From Phytophthora hibernalis (taxonomy: Eukaryota > Oomycota > Peronosporomycetes > Peronosporales > Peronosporaceae): a stretch of DNA of 64,000 nt. Within the stretch, counting starts at the first letter, position 1, and each line of letters starts with the position of its first letter. The translations under genes and the position numbers were made by a program. Location of the stretch: assembly GCA_012656075.1 (NCBI GenBank), contig JAAKBF010000384.1:186001-250000 (forward strand), given 5' to 3'. This document shows, piece after piece, positions 20,871 through 33,275 of the stretch. The notes beneath the pieces are model-generated. The model saw only the letters and a program-made list of their open reading frames with translations, searched no databases and was not told where the DNA came from.

Positions 20871-22716
20871 ATGTCGGATGTGTGTGGGTGCCATACAATG
20901 GTAGGACGTTGGCTGCAATGCAAAAACAGCACTTGCTGTGAATTTGGCAAGTGCGCGGTGGTATACAAGGTTTTCCATTGCACGGCCTCGGACAAATGGC
21001 CGATCATGGTGAACAGCGCGTCTCATTCCCGCGGGGCTTTACCATGCACTACTGTCCTCCCTGCCCGTCTTTCGAAGAAGATGAAATTTTTATCGGCGAG
21101 CAAGATGAGATTGATAACCCTCCTCGCGTGATTCTGGTGAACTTGAAAAGGCAGACCTTGATTCCAGCTCCAAGACGAGGATGGCCTACACCTCTTCTGA
21201 TTCAAAACTCATTGAAAAAATTCGCAATGGTACTAAAAACTCAATCAGAGCAATTGAGGATATGGTTCGGTCGCACGCTTACAACATCGACATCGATTCC
21301 AACAAAGCGTTTTTGTTTGAAACAAACAAGACAAAGACGGCTTCGCGTACGTTGGATCAGGAGAAGACGACGACCCGTTCGTTCATCATTGGAATTTTTA
21401 CCTCTCTTTCCCTGATTGACAGCTCTCTCAAGTTTGCGACTACATCGACGTTCACTCTTTTTCATGCAGATGCAACATTTAAATTAAGTGACATTGGCTA
21501 TCCAGTGATTTCGTGTGGCTTTACGGATCAAGCACGGGCGTATCAACTTTGCGCCCTATTTATCGTTAGCAGGTGCACAGCAAATGAATATACCGAATGC
21601 TTCAGGAGTTTTCGCAGTTAGTTCGAAACTTAAAAGGTCGAGAGCTTTGGATTGACGCTGTCATGGGTGATGCGGAAGATTCTCAATTCAATGCGTTAGC
21701 AGCGGTACCGGAATTAGCGGATGCAACGGTTCAAATGGGCTACTTCCATTTACAATGTTCGTAAAAAGACTCAACATTTTCTCCCAAACGATCGCTACAT
21801 GCTGCTACGTTCAATTATGGACATGCACTACAGTAGCAGTCAGCACGATTTCGACTTGTGCAAGGAAAGGAGTTAGAGAAGTGGCGCAAGTATACGCATC
21901 TCACTGCATTCGCTAAGTATTTTGAAGACGGGTGGATCAAAGGTCGGTTTTGGAGGTGGCAAGTGTATCACACGCCACAAGGCTTTGCCACCACTAAAAA
22001 TCCCTGTGAGCATTTCAACGCGGTCATCAAGGCCTTCGTCCAGCGGCGTCGTTTTCATATGCGATTACTGCTGCAAAAACTGGTAGATCTAACAGCGACC
22101 TTAGAACCAAAGCAGCCCGTTACATCTGAGTATGTCGCGGTGACTACAACAGAATTGGTGAAAGCATCATGCCGTTTGATGGATACCAACAGAGTTACTG
22201 TTTGTAAAACCGACAGCCTCAACTGTGTGCAAGTGAAAGAACTCTTAACAGTTTATCAACAGGACGAAGACGAAACCTTAGAGGACGCATTGGAGGATTT
22301 TTCCGTTGCATTCGGAGAGAGTAATGCTTCAGGAACGGATAATATTCCTCCAGATGCCGTCGACCTCGATGAAGTCGGCACTGACACTATCAACACCTTG
22401 GAGGAATTGGTAGTCTCCGATGAAGGACAGACCGGTGGCTAAAGCCAACTACTTCGTCCATGTGAAGACGAGGGCGAAGAGGACGATCTGCCAGCGAAAT
22501 ATCGCGAGCTTGAAACTAAAGCTGTCAAATGGTCTTTGCGTAGAGCCCATCGCTTAGGTATACCAGACCATGGCTGGACAGTTGATTTGGAGCGGCGTAT
22601 TTGTGGATGCAAATACTACGGAAAAATGCTTACGTGTGCGAACATTGTTAAAGCAGAATGGAGTCGAGGATTGAACAGAAGCAGACACAATCAAGCGGCT
22701 AAGCTCAAAAATTGAG
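20871..22716 (+). pseudogene. MULE (Mutator-like) transposase with SWIM-type end
   Basis: The N-terminal zinc-binding-like part (20871-21050) has spaced Cys and His. The DDE core shows Asp in LFHADATFKLSDIGYP (about 21465), Asp in VMGDAEDSQFNAL (about 21660) and Glu in KNPCEHFNAVIKA (about 22005). The C-terminal SWIM motif (22580-22650) reads CGCKYYGKMLTCAN where the family has a CxH, so the His is Asn. Stops and frame changes lie near 21620, 21765 and 21860. GRPPKTYPAL near 22830 resembles the usual MULE tail. Terminal repeats were not identified. Confidence 0.75.
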
Positions 22717-23039
22717 TACAGCGTAAGAAACAATCCAAAAAGAAATAAGGAAACACAACCAAAACCGTGGCTAAAAGTCGTCAGCAAACTCAACAACCTC
22801 GCACAAACGTCTCGATGACAGGAAGACCTCCAAAGACGTATCCCGCACTGGACGTGCAGTTCATCCTTAACTAGGAACTCAGTTGAAGCCCTATCCAATA
22901 AAACATGTATTTGTTTTACGTTAAACTGACTTGCCAGATTAATCGAATTCAAATGTATCTCTGAAGAATTTGCGGCGGCTTAGAGGTAACAGACGGCCAG
23001 ACTCCGCAGTAAAAGATCTGTCTAATGGTGAATTGCGCT

Positions 23040-23471
23040 TCACGGGTTTGTAATTATCACCATCTTTTGGATTCGCGCTAACGCGAAATCTTCAGCTGGA
23101 GCATCATCTTCACTAAACGGCGATGGTTCAAATTTTGCCATACCCGTGATGGCAAAACAGGCGTCTGCAACACGTTCAGCAACAGCCTTGAATGCGTCGT
23201 CGACTGACCTGGGATTGTCCTTGAACCGACCTACGTAAATCGAGCCCTCCACGGTTACCAGAACAGTGTCCAACAGTTGAACCATCCTTCCGTTGTCGTA
23301 GGCGAGTTGCATCAAAACACGCGACTCTTTGACGATGACCTCGTGGTACCGCACTCGAGCAGCGTGAAAGGCACGATTGTTTCGTTGAAGCTCTGGGTTC
23401 GGACGCACAACCATCCCCTTCGGGGCGCGATCTACGAAACCTACCCTGCAAATGGAGTGATTTTTAAGCAT
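23040..23471 (-). CDS. Hypothetical ORF, unrecognised
   Basis: This is a 143-residue ORF, soluble, mixed alpha/beta in appearance (VTVEGSIYVGRFKDNPRS, AFKAVAERVADACFAITGM), with no motif I recognise. It lies opposite and between the MULE and the Ulp1-like fragment, so it may belong to a composite element. Confidence 0.35.
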   Translation of the reverse strand: MLKNHSICRVGFVDRAPKGMVVRPNPELQRNNRAFHAARVRYHEVIVKESRVLMQLAYDNGRMVQLLDTVLVTVEGSIYVGRFKDNPRSVDDAFKAVAERVADACFAITGMAKFEPSPFSEDDAPAEDFALARIQKMVIITNP

Positions 23472-23539
23472 TCCCGGAAGTAGTCATGCTCGACTCCACG
23501 CATCAATTAGTACTTCACAAGCGTAGAACAAAGCGCAGG

Positions 23540-24760
23540 GTGGAGAGCGAGGACTAGAGCAGCGGAGAGAGTTCTAGCACCGAAGATATCACAGGGAAGG
23601 TTTTCGTCAGTACGGCCGTCAAAGCAAAGGGGTCCAAATTCGTCGTTTACAAGCGTATGAGGCAAACCAAACTTCGCATGGCAGACTATGTTGCAAAAGC
23701 AAATGCGCTCGTTCAAAAACTCTAGTCCCTGTGAAAAATCTGGCAGTCGTCCGCACTACGATCGAGCGCTTTTTCAACGTTGCAGACGCGATGCCCGTTC
23801 TAAACAGCATCCAACAAGTCGATGCTCCGTCCTGGAAGTTGACGACAATCGTGCTTCTTCCCAAGAAGCAGAAGGTTGATCGGAAGGTGACAATCGTGTT
23901 CCCAAAAAACAATGGTTCCAAGTGCATTGCAGGGATATCTACCTATGGAACGTCGTTACCCAGTGATCCCAATTCGGGTAAAATGGGGGTGTCTATTAAG
24001 AAGCTAGGAAATTTTGCAGAGGAGGAGCTGATTACGATGCGTGAGTGAATTGACGAGTCTGCGAAGTTAATAGCTATGAACGACCTTCCCGAGTGGATCC
24101 GAGTGTCAAGATTTACACCAATATGGCTACTCAATCCGCTGGACAACTTCACTACCGTGTACATGTTTGCTTGCGCGAAGCGTTTGGAATCTGCGAGTTT
24201 GAAAACCTCAATGCTCACTCGGTTTGGAGCTGTGAGTGCCTATGGACAAACCTTTTTCCTTGGTCGGAGAGATTGGATGATACGTGCTTGAGGCTGGTGA
24301 TGAATCACCTGATAGACCAAGATGTAGACGCGCAAGGACTCCGTCGCATCGGAGACGTCAATCCAATGTGTGCGAGTGCACGACGACGCCATGAAGTACC
24401 AGATGATCGCAAACTCGCCGTTTCAAGCAGATTCTCGTTCCTGTGTATCTAAAATCTCACTGGGCGGGGGTCGTGTTTGACAACGAGAATGGAAAAGCGG
24501 TGATGTTTGATTTCACTGCAAAAGACGGCTAACTACAAAGCAATCTACAAGACGCTGGACAAATATTTCAAGGAGTATGTAGTGGATCTTGAGCCGATCC
24601 AGCAATAAGCACCACGCCAAGAAGATACAAACAGCCACGGCACTATAACTTTTTTGAGTGCATGGTGCGAGGCATCCAGGTTTCACGCGTGTCCAAGGAG
24701 AAAGTCACATACCTGCGCTTTCGCTACCTTTTACTGACTAGCAAGGGTGTATGTTGCAGA
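23540..24760 (+). pseudogene. Ulp1-like (C48) cysteine protease, element-associated
   Basis: Ulp1/SENP peptidases cleave ubiquitin-like modifiers; related domains are carried by many MULEs. Here a long N-terminal region (KVFVSTAVKAKGSKFVV, then RTTIERFFNVADAMPV) leads to a C48-like block: LDDTCLRLVMNHLI near 24285, PVYLKSHWAGVVFDNENGKA at about 24435-24490 with the likely catalytic His, and a following FDFTAKDG. A convincing catalytic Cys block (CGVF-like) is not seen. At least three frame changes and stops are present. It lies 0.8 kb after a MULE in the same orientation. Confidence 0.5.
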
Positions 24761-25358
24761 AGACCAGAAGTAGTCACAACTGAGAACTAACTGCATTAAA
24801 TACTTGACGCGTAAGCCATGCTTTGTATTGATCTGTTGGTTCCTACATTCATCCCGACGTACCAAAACAGTCCTCGGCGACGATCCATACACAACAAGTA
24901 GAGCTCATACCACCTACTGCAAACAGAGTCGTGAAGGCTCCGATCCCCGGATACGTAGGTTGTTACTGCACTAAGCAACATACATACCAGCTTGCATGCT
25001 CACTACATGTGCGCTAACGATGTCACTTCCTATGACGCGCGTGCTCGCGATAGCTACTACTCAAACAGAAAGACTACGACAGGATTTTCGTCAAGTCATC
25101 ACTGCAGTCACCCAACATCCAGACCACATCTGGACATCCTCAGCCAAAATCTCTACAAACCACCGAAACGTATAGAATTCAGGTCGTACTTAATTGGAAA
25201 CAAACGTACTTAGTATTTTTCGGACGTACTTAGCTGGAATAAATTACCAGTCGTCCAACCCAAACTAAAAACTGGTTGGCACAGACGGTGATGGTTCGTG
25301 ACATAGTTAGTGATCGAATAGACCTGTTATACAATCTGGTTGGGGACTCTAACACGAG

Positions 25359-25909
25359 CCTTAACCTTTAGTCTCAGGCCGAAAGCGTACGAGTAGCATG
25401 GGTACAATCCTACCCGTACGCGCGAGCTCTGATAGTTTAATATGGAAGTTTGTATGAAATTCCATATGGTCAACAAAAAGAGGCAATGATTCTTGGATGC
25501 AGGATTTGAGTAAACGAGCATACATTTTACAAGATTTTGTAGGAAATATTCAACACGCACGTTTGACAAGAAAACCTCTTCATTTTGACTAATTTTAGCA
25601 TATTTGAGTTCTCTCGACTTTCAGTATTCTTCTCAGCTAGTTTCTTTGAAGATTGAACCTCTATAGCTCTCAAAAAATATTTTTAAACACGATCATGCGT
25701 TTACCCGGATTGAGCCTGCGTTTTCGATACGATAGCTTGCTGGAATAAAGCTGAAAAATAGGTTTCTGACTCTCTATTCCTTCCTCTTTGTCCTCGTAAG
25801 CTTGAATTTTCGATAACCCCTCTGTAGGCTTCAAACTTTATTTTTAAGTTGAGCCTACCCGTACGCGCACGAGACTCGTTATCCTACCCCTGGAGACAAA
25901 AGGTTAAGG
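25359..25909. repeat. Inverted-repeat-bounded non-coding element
   Basis: A 551-bp segment with ends ccttaacctttagtctcag (25359-25377) and the inverse of ccttaaccttttgtctccag at the right (25890-25909). Inside, cctacccgtacgcgc occurs near both ends as a direct repeat. There is no ORF. No target duplication was found. The flanking 24770-25350 holds no recognised gene. Confidence 0.6.
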
Positions 25910-25984
25910 AACAGTATACGAACTGTCAAATATTATAAGTTCGACATGTGGTCGTTTTCAGTACAGATGCGAAACAGGCGCAGC

Positions 25985-26115
25985 TGATGTACTACACGTA
26001 TTGTGCTTTGTATATATTTTGGTAAATGGCTTGATAAAAGTCGATTATATTAGACCTGACAACTCGATTTTATCCTAATTACGACTTTATTACGAAGCGG
26101 AAGTAACAATTAAAA
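25985..26115 (+). repeat. Dispersed hairpin repeat family, 5' partial copy
   Basis: This matches the left part of copy 1: tattagacctgacaactcg, then attttatcctaattacga, then cgaagcggaagt. The hairpin core is missing. Confidence 0.7.
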
Positions 26116-26274
26116 CCTAAAAAACGCGTTCTCACAGGCTATTGGCTTGTCTATTTTCAGATCAGTTGTTGGCAGGGTTCGCAGGGTGTTTATCATTTTT
26201 GAAAGGTCATATTAAATTATTCAGTCAATAGGCATCTGTGGGCTCCACGCATTTGTGGGCTCCACGCGTTCGAG

Positions 26275-27543
26275 ATGGAGGAGGAGACCACGTACACCAA
26301 CGAATACATCGATCGTGCGCTGGCGCGTGTAGCTGCAGGTGAGAAAAAGGCTGCGATTGCGCTTACCACTGTGGACACTGTTTCGGTAGGTCAAGAGGGC
26401 ACACGATGGTGATCAACTGGAGACCAGGCGACCCGGCCCTAAGCCTCTGGTTCCTACTGAGCTAGAGGATGACCTGGAGGAGTGGGTGGTCGCAATGCAG
26501 CGTTGCGGTGTGCCGGTTGGGCGCGAGGAGATAATTTACGAGAGAGGTGCGTAAACTAGGATAGCTATTGTTGAGGAGTAACCCACGAATAAAGTGTACG
26601 GGCTTTCTCAAAGATAGAGGACGCTCGAGTATTAATACATGTAGTGCATGGGTATTAATATTGTCCTTTGTATTTATTTTGCCGTCTATTTAAGACCTCT
26701 AAAATAGACTTTGTGCTATTAATAATCAGTTTCGATTTGCTCCACGTGCAAAAGGCCGAGACGCACCCAACGATCTCGCTTTTGCACTCCCAGAACTGCA
26801 TTCCCGCGTTTCCAGGCTGTAAACAAGACGGTTGTGCTTCAAAATCAAGTTTTGGTGTTAAGCACCTGCCTTTTAAACTTCGTGGAGTGGCTCCAGTTTT
26901 TGGGAGGCAGATCACGAACTGAAGAAGCCGGTGGTGTTAATCGTGAACAACAGCTCCACGCACGTAAGCAAATGGCTACATCAACCCTGCTCAAAATGAT
27001 ATTCTAACCAATATCATTTTTACCGTGTTTATGGAATTATAGAGGCAGCTAAGACGTGTGTCGAGTGCGGAATCATGCTGGTGACATTGCCGGCTAATGC
27101 GACCCACCTCTTCCAACCCTTGGACGTTGCACTGTTCAAACCTTACAAGGACTGTGTACAAGAGCTTATACTTGATCGGCTGTGCACTGTCAACGAGCCC
27201 GTGCTCAGGAAGACCAAGGCAATTGAAATCGCCTGTACGGCGTACCGCCGAGCCCTCGCAGACAAACCAGCGAGCTCCATCAATGGCTTCCGGGAGTGTG
27301 GAATCTGGCCATTGTCATCAGTAGCGCTGAAAGCGCGCTTGGACTTGTATTGAAGTGGCGGAGTCAACGGAACAATGGGTACGGCGGAGTGGCTGAAACA
27401 CCGCGAAGCTGTCATCGAAGAGGTGCGTAACGAGGTGCTGCTGTTTCCCCATGTTGCTGTGGCTGGCAAAAAGAAAGCGCACTACTGTGGATGTTGCGGG
27501 GAGGCTCGTAACGATAGAACGACTGATGGCGCATACCAGTAGG
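26275..27543 (+). pseudogene. Pogo/CENP-B-like transposase split by a repeat
   Basis: The N-terminal HTH part (26275-26550) shows ETTYTNEYIDRAL and, after a frame change, LEDDLEEWVVAMQRCGVPVGREE. The catalytic part resumes at about 26925 with VLIVNNSSTH where DDE_1 proteins have DN, then an intron, then LPANATHLFQPLDVALFKPYK (27081-27146) and NGFRECGIWPLS. A C-terminal Cys cluster (HYCGCCGEARND) follows. The region between holds dispersed repeat copy 2, replacing the first catalytic Asp. It is inactive. Confidence 0.75.
26590..26900 (-). repeat. Dispersed hairpin repeat family, copy 2 inside pogo
   Basis: A minus-strand copy with the full hairpin core, lying within the pogo-like gene. The same pogo/repeat junction (cctcaacaatagctatc next to cgtgggttact, inverted) also appears at 44990-45060. 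Confidence 0.75.
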
Positions 27544-28059
27544 TAATTTAGACCATAATTGGTCCAGCTAAAAACCCTCATAAATGCACTGCTAAATTTC
27601 GGACCTCGTAACTGTTACATTGTGTGTGTCCTCAGTCCACAAAAATATCACTGGATAGATATTTTCTTCTTCTTTGTTTGTGTAAACGAAGAATTTTGAT
27701 TATAACGGTAAATTATGCGACGATTTCGGAGCAGCTTTGAAACCGTGCCATAATTGGCCGTTTACCTTCGCACATTTATGAGCTTCGTTTTATAAGTTCT
27801 GTTGCAAACATTAAGATTCGATTTTACCGGTAATGTACCGGTAATGGAACAGCAAAGCGCTCGCCATTCATTTGTCGATTGGCGATTCCCCCCAAGGGCC
27901 CTCGATCCCAACGCCGAGATTAATTTACTGCAGGGGAGAAGCTGAATGCCGCGCAAGCACTCGCCAAGAGCGCTGATGTTTGAAGCGTAGTAAAGGACGT
28001 CTACCCCACGTAGCGAGGACGGCTATCAAGCTAGAAGAAAGCTCGTCTACATGAGTAGA

Positions 28060-28456
28060 GCAAACTCAAAGCACAGTGAAAGGGAACGGTAAGAAGAAGG
28101 CTCGTCCAAAGGAAATAGGTACAAAACTGCCTAGAGAAGCGGAAGTTGACCTTGTGAAGTAGGTCAACGACCTCCGTAAAGAGGGTGTGCCTATTTCATC
28201 AAAGATGTTGGCACTAGAAGCTAAGTATGTCGCTGCTGGGTACGACATCCAGGAGTTTAAGGCGTCATGGAGGTGGCAGCACGCGTTCAAAGCACGCCAC
28301 CGATGAGGGCAAGAAGTGGATTCGTTCGGCGTGGGATGGCCGTACAGACACGACGATTGCAAGCGGCTATCGAAAGGCTTTCGGTACTTTCATTAGTGAT
28401 GACGACGTAGCAGCTGCTGATTTAGTTGAGGTCCTCACCAGACTTTTGTGCTATTG
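28060..28456 (+). pseudogene. Pogo/Tigger-like CENP-B HTH fragment
   Basis: A DNA-binding fragment: REGVPISSKMLALEAKYV style block (KEGVPISSKMLALEAKYVA), then FKASWRWQHAFKARHR, which is the CENP-B/Tc5 HTH signature. A frame change follows and no catalytic domain is present. The flanks 27545-28060 contain no gene. Two taccggta palindromes lie at 27826 and 27836. Confidence 0.65.
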
Positions 28457-28632
28457 ATGCAAGCATTGGTGATGTCGATTCAGATGACGACACCTGCGAC
28501 TTCTTGACTAGATATCAGTATTAATACCGGTTACGCTACGGAAATCGGAATATCATTTTTGAAGTGTGGTACACTGTACCGGCACATACCCTTTCCACTA
28601 TAAACGGAGGAGGTCGATACTACCACAAACAT

Positions 28633-30448
28633 TTAGCTTGTACATCCGTAACTCGAACGAAGTTTCGAATTGAGACCGCGCACCCGACAGAGCTTGCAGT
28701 AGAGCCGTCTTCCATTGGCGTTAGTTGTTAACAAGTGTGAGGCATTATCAATGCCGACTGCATCTTCGAATCGCTGTCGCTTCTTCGCTTGATGCTGGCT
28801 ATGGCGCTGCCTTGCGACACGAATGCCCTCTGTGAGAGCCACTGCTATTTTTCGTTTGAACTCGCTTAGCGTCATATTAGTGGGGCACATCCCAACGTCT
28901 TCATCAGCGAGAACGGGTCTAGCATCCATGTAAACAAGCTCATTGGCAGTCGCTGCTTATTGCGTCGGGTCGAGTTTGTTGATCCAATCTGATCTATCAT
29001 CCACCCCGTTCATCGTCAGATTATACGCTGCAACCACCGACGATACCATAAAGGTTTTACGGTGCATTGGTCATTCCTAGTCCAGCTTAGCAGCGGCGAT
29101 CATCCGTGGCAACACCGAAAAGCCTTGTTACTCTTTCCGTCGTGAACTCGCGCCGTCGGTGTTGATGTGAGGTGATGTGTCGTAGAAAATGGCGGGCTTT
29201 TTATCTATCTTTGAAAATGATATACCCCGCATGTGGGACAAACGTCGTAATTCCGGAGTACGGTGTCCACTTCTCCTTTGGTAGCTTGGACTCGGTGCGC
29301 ATGTACGCAGCTCTGTGTTTCTCCTACTCGGCTGAAGCGTCTACGTCGACGACTAACTCCCACGTACCCCGCTCGCTGTCATCTAAACGCTCCCGTAGCT
29401 CGCTGACTGCTGGCTTGTTCCACTTATCAATCAGCTGAGCTCGAACAGTTCCTAGCATCCGAACCTCGCCATCCGTAAACAGAAGTAGTGCTTTAGCCAG
29501 AATATGTCGTGTGTAGAAGTTATCAGTGATCATCAAACGCCGCCCGTCAAGGTGACTGGAGCAACCGAGTCTGATAACTCATCATACCTATCCATAGCGC
29601 TGTAGCGGACTTGAGGACAATCGACACTTGCGTCTTCAGCGTAGTAGTTAGCGAGGCACGAACCTCAGGCAATAGTTGTAGATATCGGTCAGACGGCGTA
29701 GTACGCATAGTATTGCCCGATCTGTTGTCAAAGATGGAATGAACGTAATGACTGCTAACAGACAGACGCGTAGAATAGAATCGTGAATTTATCCGGCTTG
29801 GACGGGATGTAAGATTTTGCAAGCGTCGGAGCCTTCGTCCTCACACTGCTTTCGTCGAAGCTGCTTACACCGATGGGAACTGCTGTTGATGTAAAACTCT
29901 GTTGGAAGTGCTTGAGCAAGGCACGGCTACAAAGGGTCCTTGCGCATATCATCCGCCGTTAGTGTAGACTGTAAGCGCGCCACGGATTCCTTGAAAGCGT
30001 CCTCGCCTCATCGTTTTTGAAGTCTTGCCACCCCAGAAAGAGGCACTCGCTCCAGAAGTCTTTGATATCAGTAATAGGGCATAACCCCATTGCAATCTCG
30101 AGACCTAAATAAGCGTTTTGCTTATTTACGTTTATAGCGGGCCTCTAGCCTGCTGTTACTCCACCTACGCCACCCTTGCTTGAGCTGTTCAGTCACAAAC
30201 AACCCAAACAATCCGATCTCACGCTTTTGTTCACATGCTCGCTGTACGAGCGCTGGTTTTAGGACATGTCGACGTCTCTGCTGTGTCAAGTTGGCTAAGT
30301 TTGCGGAACCGCGTACGAATGATGTGTACGGAGCGGCAGGGACACAACCTTCCGTGCCAGCATCTCCGTCAGATTCATCGTCGCTTTCACTGTCAGAATG
30401 CCAAGCTGATGCTTCCCAGCCACTACCAAGCAGTTCGTCAATGGCCAT
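28633..30448 (-). pseudogene. PiggyBac-like transposase (DDE_Tnp_1_7 type), copy 1
   Basis: Read right to left: an acidic N-terminus (MAIDELLGSGWEASAWHSDS), a first catalytic block SFDESSVRTKAPTL and YIPSKPDKFTILFY near 29800-29870, the second Asp in MITDNFYTRHILAKALL (29536), then VRMLGTV and DKWNKP, a later block around 28960 (TNSTRRNKQRLPMSLFTWM), and a Cys-containing C-terminus (RRLYCKLCRVRGLNSK). Several frame changes lie between the blocks. This is a piggyBac-superfamily gene; no TTAA-flanked ends were found. Confidence 0.7.
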
Positions 30449-31224
30449 GCGGCTGCAAGTTGAGAGGAGCTGGGGCTGGAACGAAAGTGAATGGCAACAG
30501 AGCGCCAGAAGACTGCGCTCATGGCGACCTTCTCGCTCTAACCCTTCCTCTTATTGTGTATTTCTAGGTATTTTAGTGACCAGGACTTCGGTTTTGGCGG
30601 CCAAGTGCGCAAGGAGAAAGTTGTCCGGGAGCAGTCGCCCGCTTCGGGGCGACTGCTTAACAAAAATATCTTGACTTGATCACTGTAAACCACGAACGGC
30701 AGATACTCAGAATGGAGACACATGACTAGGGACGCACCGAGCTGCACCAGCGCGATCGTGCTGCTGAGGAAACATGCTACCGCATACTGGCAAGCTCGTG
30801 ACGCTGGGGCGAGATACTGCTGTCGTCGAGCTGATCCAGCCGCAAGACCGCATCTGGGATCGTTATCGTGGCTTGAAACACGACGAGGATGGTCCAAGAA
30901 GCTCATAATTGTCAACAAGGTAGAAACACGCGAATGAGAGCTCTCAGGTCAAGAAACAGGTCGTTGGTTGCATCAGCAATGCACAAAAGCTAAAAGCAAC
31001 CGATGCAGCACAAGACTCCGATGGAGTTGGAAGACGTTTGAACACGACTTAGCTAGGGCTCATCGCAACTCAATCTGCAAGTGTGCTCTTCGACGAATGC
31101 GGTGCTATTCTCATCCTCCAAACATTTTACCTGTAAAGCAAGACCAGTCCCATCCCTCGAAAGACGAGCAAGAAAACGCGACCTAACCAGCACTTGATTA
31201 AGCTCTTAGTCCCAGTCCTCTAAC

Positions 31225-31587
31225 GACGAGCAAGACGGAGCAAACCCACAACGATCAAGACCGATCGAACCCACGCGACCCGAACAAGCACAAGATCACC
31301 TCCAGGCATTAAACGATAAACAAGGTGAAGCCGTCCCACGCGACTCGAATAAGCAAGAAGATCAAGCCGTCCCACGCGACCCGAACAAGCAAGAAGATCA
31401 AGCCATCCCACGCGACCCGAACAAGCAACAAGATCAATCAGTCCCACGCGACCTGAACAAGCAACAAGATCAAGCCCGCAATGCAACCAGTGCCGCTTGG
31501 TCGATACATATTCGATCATATCGATGGCCCTGTTTAACACCGGTCGACGGACATACAGAGGACCATGTATTTCGCTTCCTTTTTGGT
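31225..31587 (+). other. Element-derived ORF with a 36-bp tandem repeat
   Basis: A plus-strand open frame contains four copies of a 12-residue unit close to AVPRDPNKQQDQ (31331-31474), then a Ser/Arg-rich end and a stop at about 31587. It resembles the low-complexity linker of a retroelement polyprotein, but no catalytic domain is attached. The flanks 30450-31225 and 31590-31840 carry no recognised gene. Confidence 0.5.
31331..31474 (+). repeat. 36-bp tandem repeat, four copies
   Basis: Units start at 31331, 31367, 31403 and 31439. Each contains tcccacgcgac, aacaagcaa and aagatcaa, with 1-4 differences. Unit length is a multiple of three, which keeps the reading frame. Confidence 0.85.
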
Positions 31588-31843
31588 AGCTACCGCAAGG
31601 TATAGGCTTGACCTAGGGTCTGTAGGCGAGGATGCAGCGTAGAGCGCCTCAGGTGTAGTCGCTATAACCGCAACAAATACAAATACAAATAGGTATTTTA
31701 GTGACCAACCGTGGTCGATAAGCCGTACCTGCTCTGTGAACCCCTACCTTCCAAGTTTTTTATCCAGTAGATGATCAGATATGAATTGGTTAGAGGCCAA
31801 TATTGGTCTCTAATACCTCTGTTTCAGGCTGGTACTGAAAGGT

Positions 31844-31970
31844 AACCGTCTTGTTTATAGCCTGGAAACGCAGAAATACAGTTCTGGGAGTGCAAAAGCG
31901 AGATCGTTTGGTGCATCTCGGCCTTTAGCACGTGGAGCAAATCGAAATTGATTATTAACCCCTTGAACCC
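31844..31970 (+). repeat. Dispersed hairpin repeat family, copy 3
   Basis: This copy spans aaccgtcttgtttatagcct to attgattattaa, including the hairpin core. It lies in non-coding DNA. Confidence 0.75.
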
Positions 31971-31999
31971 GAGAGCCTGGACCTTACACGATATGGACG

Positions 32000-32032
32000 T
32001 TTCCTTAACGTGGACCATACACGTTAAGGAAA
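32000..32032. other. Perfect 13-bp hairpin
   Basis: The arm tttccttaacgtg (32000-32012) and its exact complement at 32020-32032 enclose a 7-nt loop (gaccata). No gene is nearby: 32033-33275 holds only short ORFs without recognised domains. Confidence 0.7.
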
Positions 32033-33275
32033 TCTGTACTTGATTGTTGTTTGGGTCGCTACAGATTTCAATTCAACAAGGGGTAGGTACTCTACCATTT
32101 CCCATTCCATGATGGAGTATAGATGGAACTTCGGGAAGGTTCAAGCTGGATCCTACATATCGCATAGTGGAGAGTGCAGGCGAAACCCGGCCGCCACCAA
32201 TTCTCCCTCACTTTCAGATTTCTCCGCTAGCACGCAGACCCCCTGCCCGGACTCATACAATGACATTCCAGGCCCGATGGCGGCAGCTCAAGAAGCCTGG
32301 TAGAAACTCCAAGAAGCAATGACCGGCGCATGAGCAATTTGACGCCTCGACGACGGTGCTTAGTGGACCCTTGTCTATGGCTTCTCTTTGTATACATACG
32401 TTTGTAGCGAAGGAGGCGCAATAAGAGGGGGGCCGAACAAGAGTTACAAATCGACCCCAATTCGACATGCAGTACAAGAAGGTGAATTCGCAAGAGAGTG
32501 GTGAACGTTGAAATGCGGCCGCTACCTCAGCACATTGAATTGAAGGTAAATTTGCTTACTCTGTATGTTATACGTTTGAGGGCAGCTAAACATGTCTTAT
32601 TGTGATAGGATTTTCGCACACGACACGAAGCATGCTCAAACGAGTGATTAAAGTACGATCCGAAGGTGCGATGATGCATGGTACAAATTAAAGATATGTC
32701 TAACCGTGTATATGCTCGATAATCGTGAACCATTTGCATGGCAGTCGGGGAAATTGCGAAGTCAATTGAAATAAGGCGGATGCAAGCAACGCATCGGAAT
32801 AGAACATCGACGTTATTCAAGACTAAGGACTACAGATCTATCGCCTCGATTCAACCAGGCCTTCGGCAAAGCGATGCTCTCTTCGATGTCTTCGTTATAT
32901 CAAGTGTGTACAACAAGGACAAGTTTGACATAGGGTTAGCCCTACTGAACACGGTATGCTTCTCTGCGGCGATTTACTGTAATGAATGATTTGTGGGTGT
33001 GCGTATGGGCACACTCGTTTTTTATCGCTAAGTTGTGTTATCGTGTATCATACGTACAAATACAAATATAAGCTGTATCATACAGCTTTACATACACTGC
33101 ATCATAAACGAAAGCTCTACAGCCGATCTTTACATTACATATTCAGACCTGCCGCAGTAGTGCGCAACCGACAGCTTCTAGCCCTACCGTTCTTGAAAGC
33201 AATGAGCCCTGACAAATGATCACGATGTGGCTTACGCGTCGGTGGTGGCTGTGATTCTTAGGCCTATTACAATAA

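Noticed and set aside
31331..31474. CRISPR array
   Set aside because: Units are contiguous without spacers and code for a repeated peptide.
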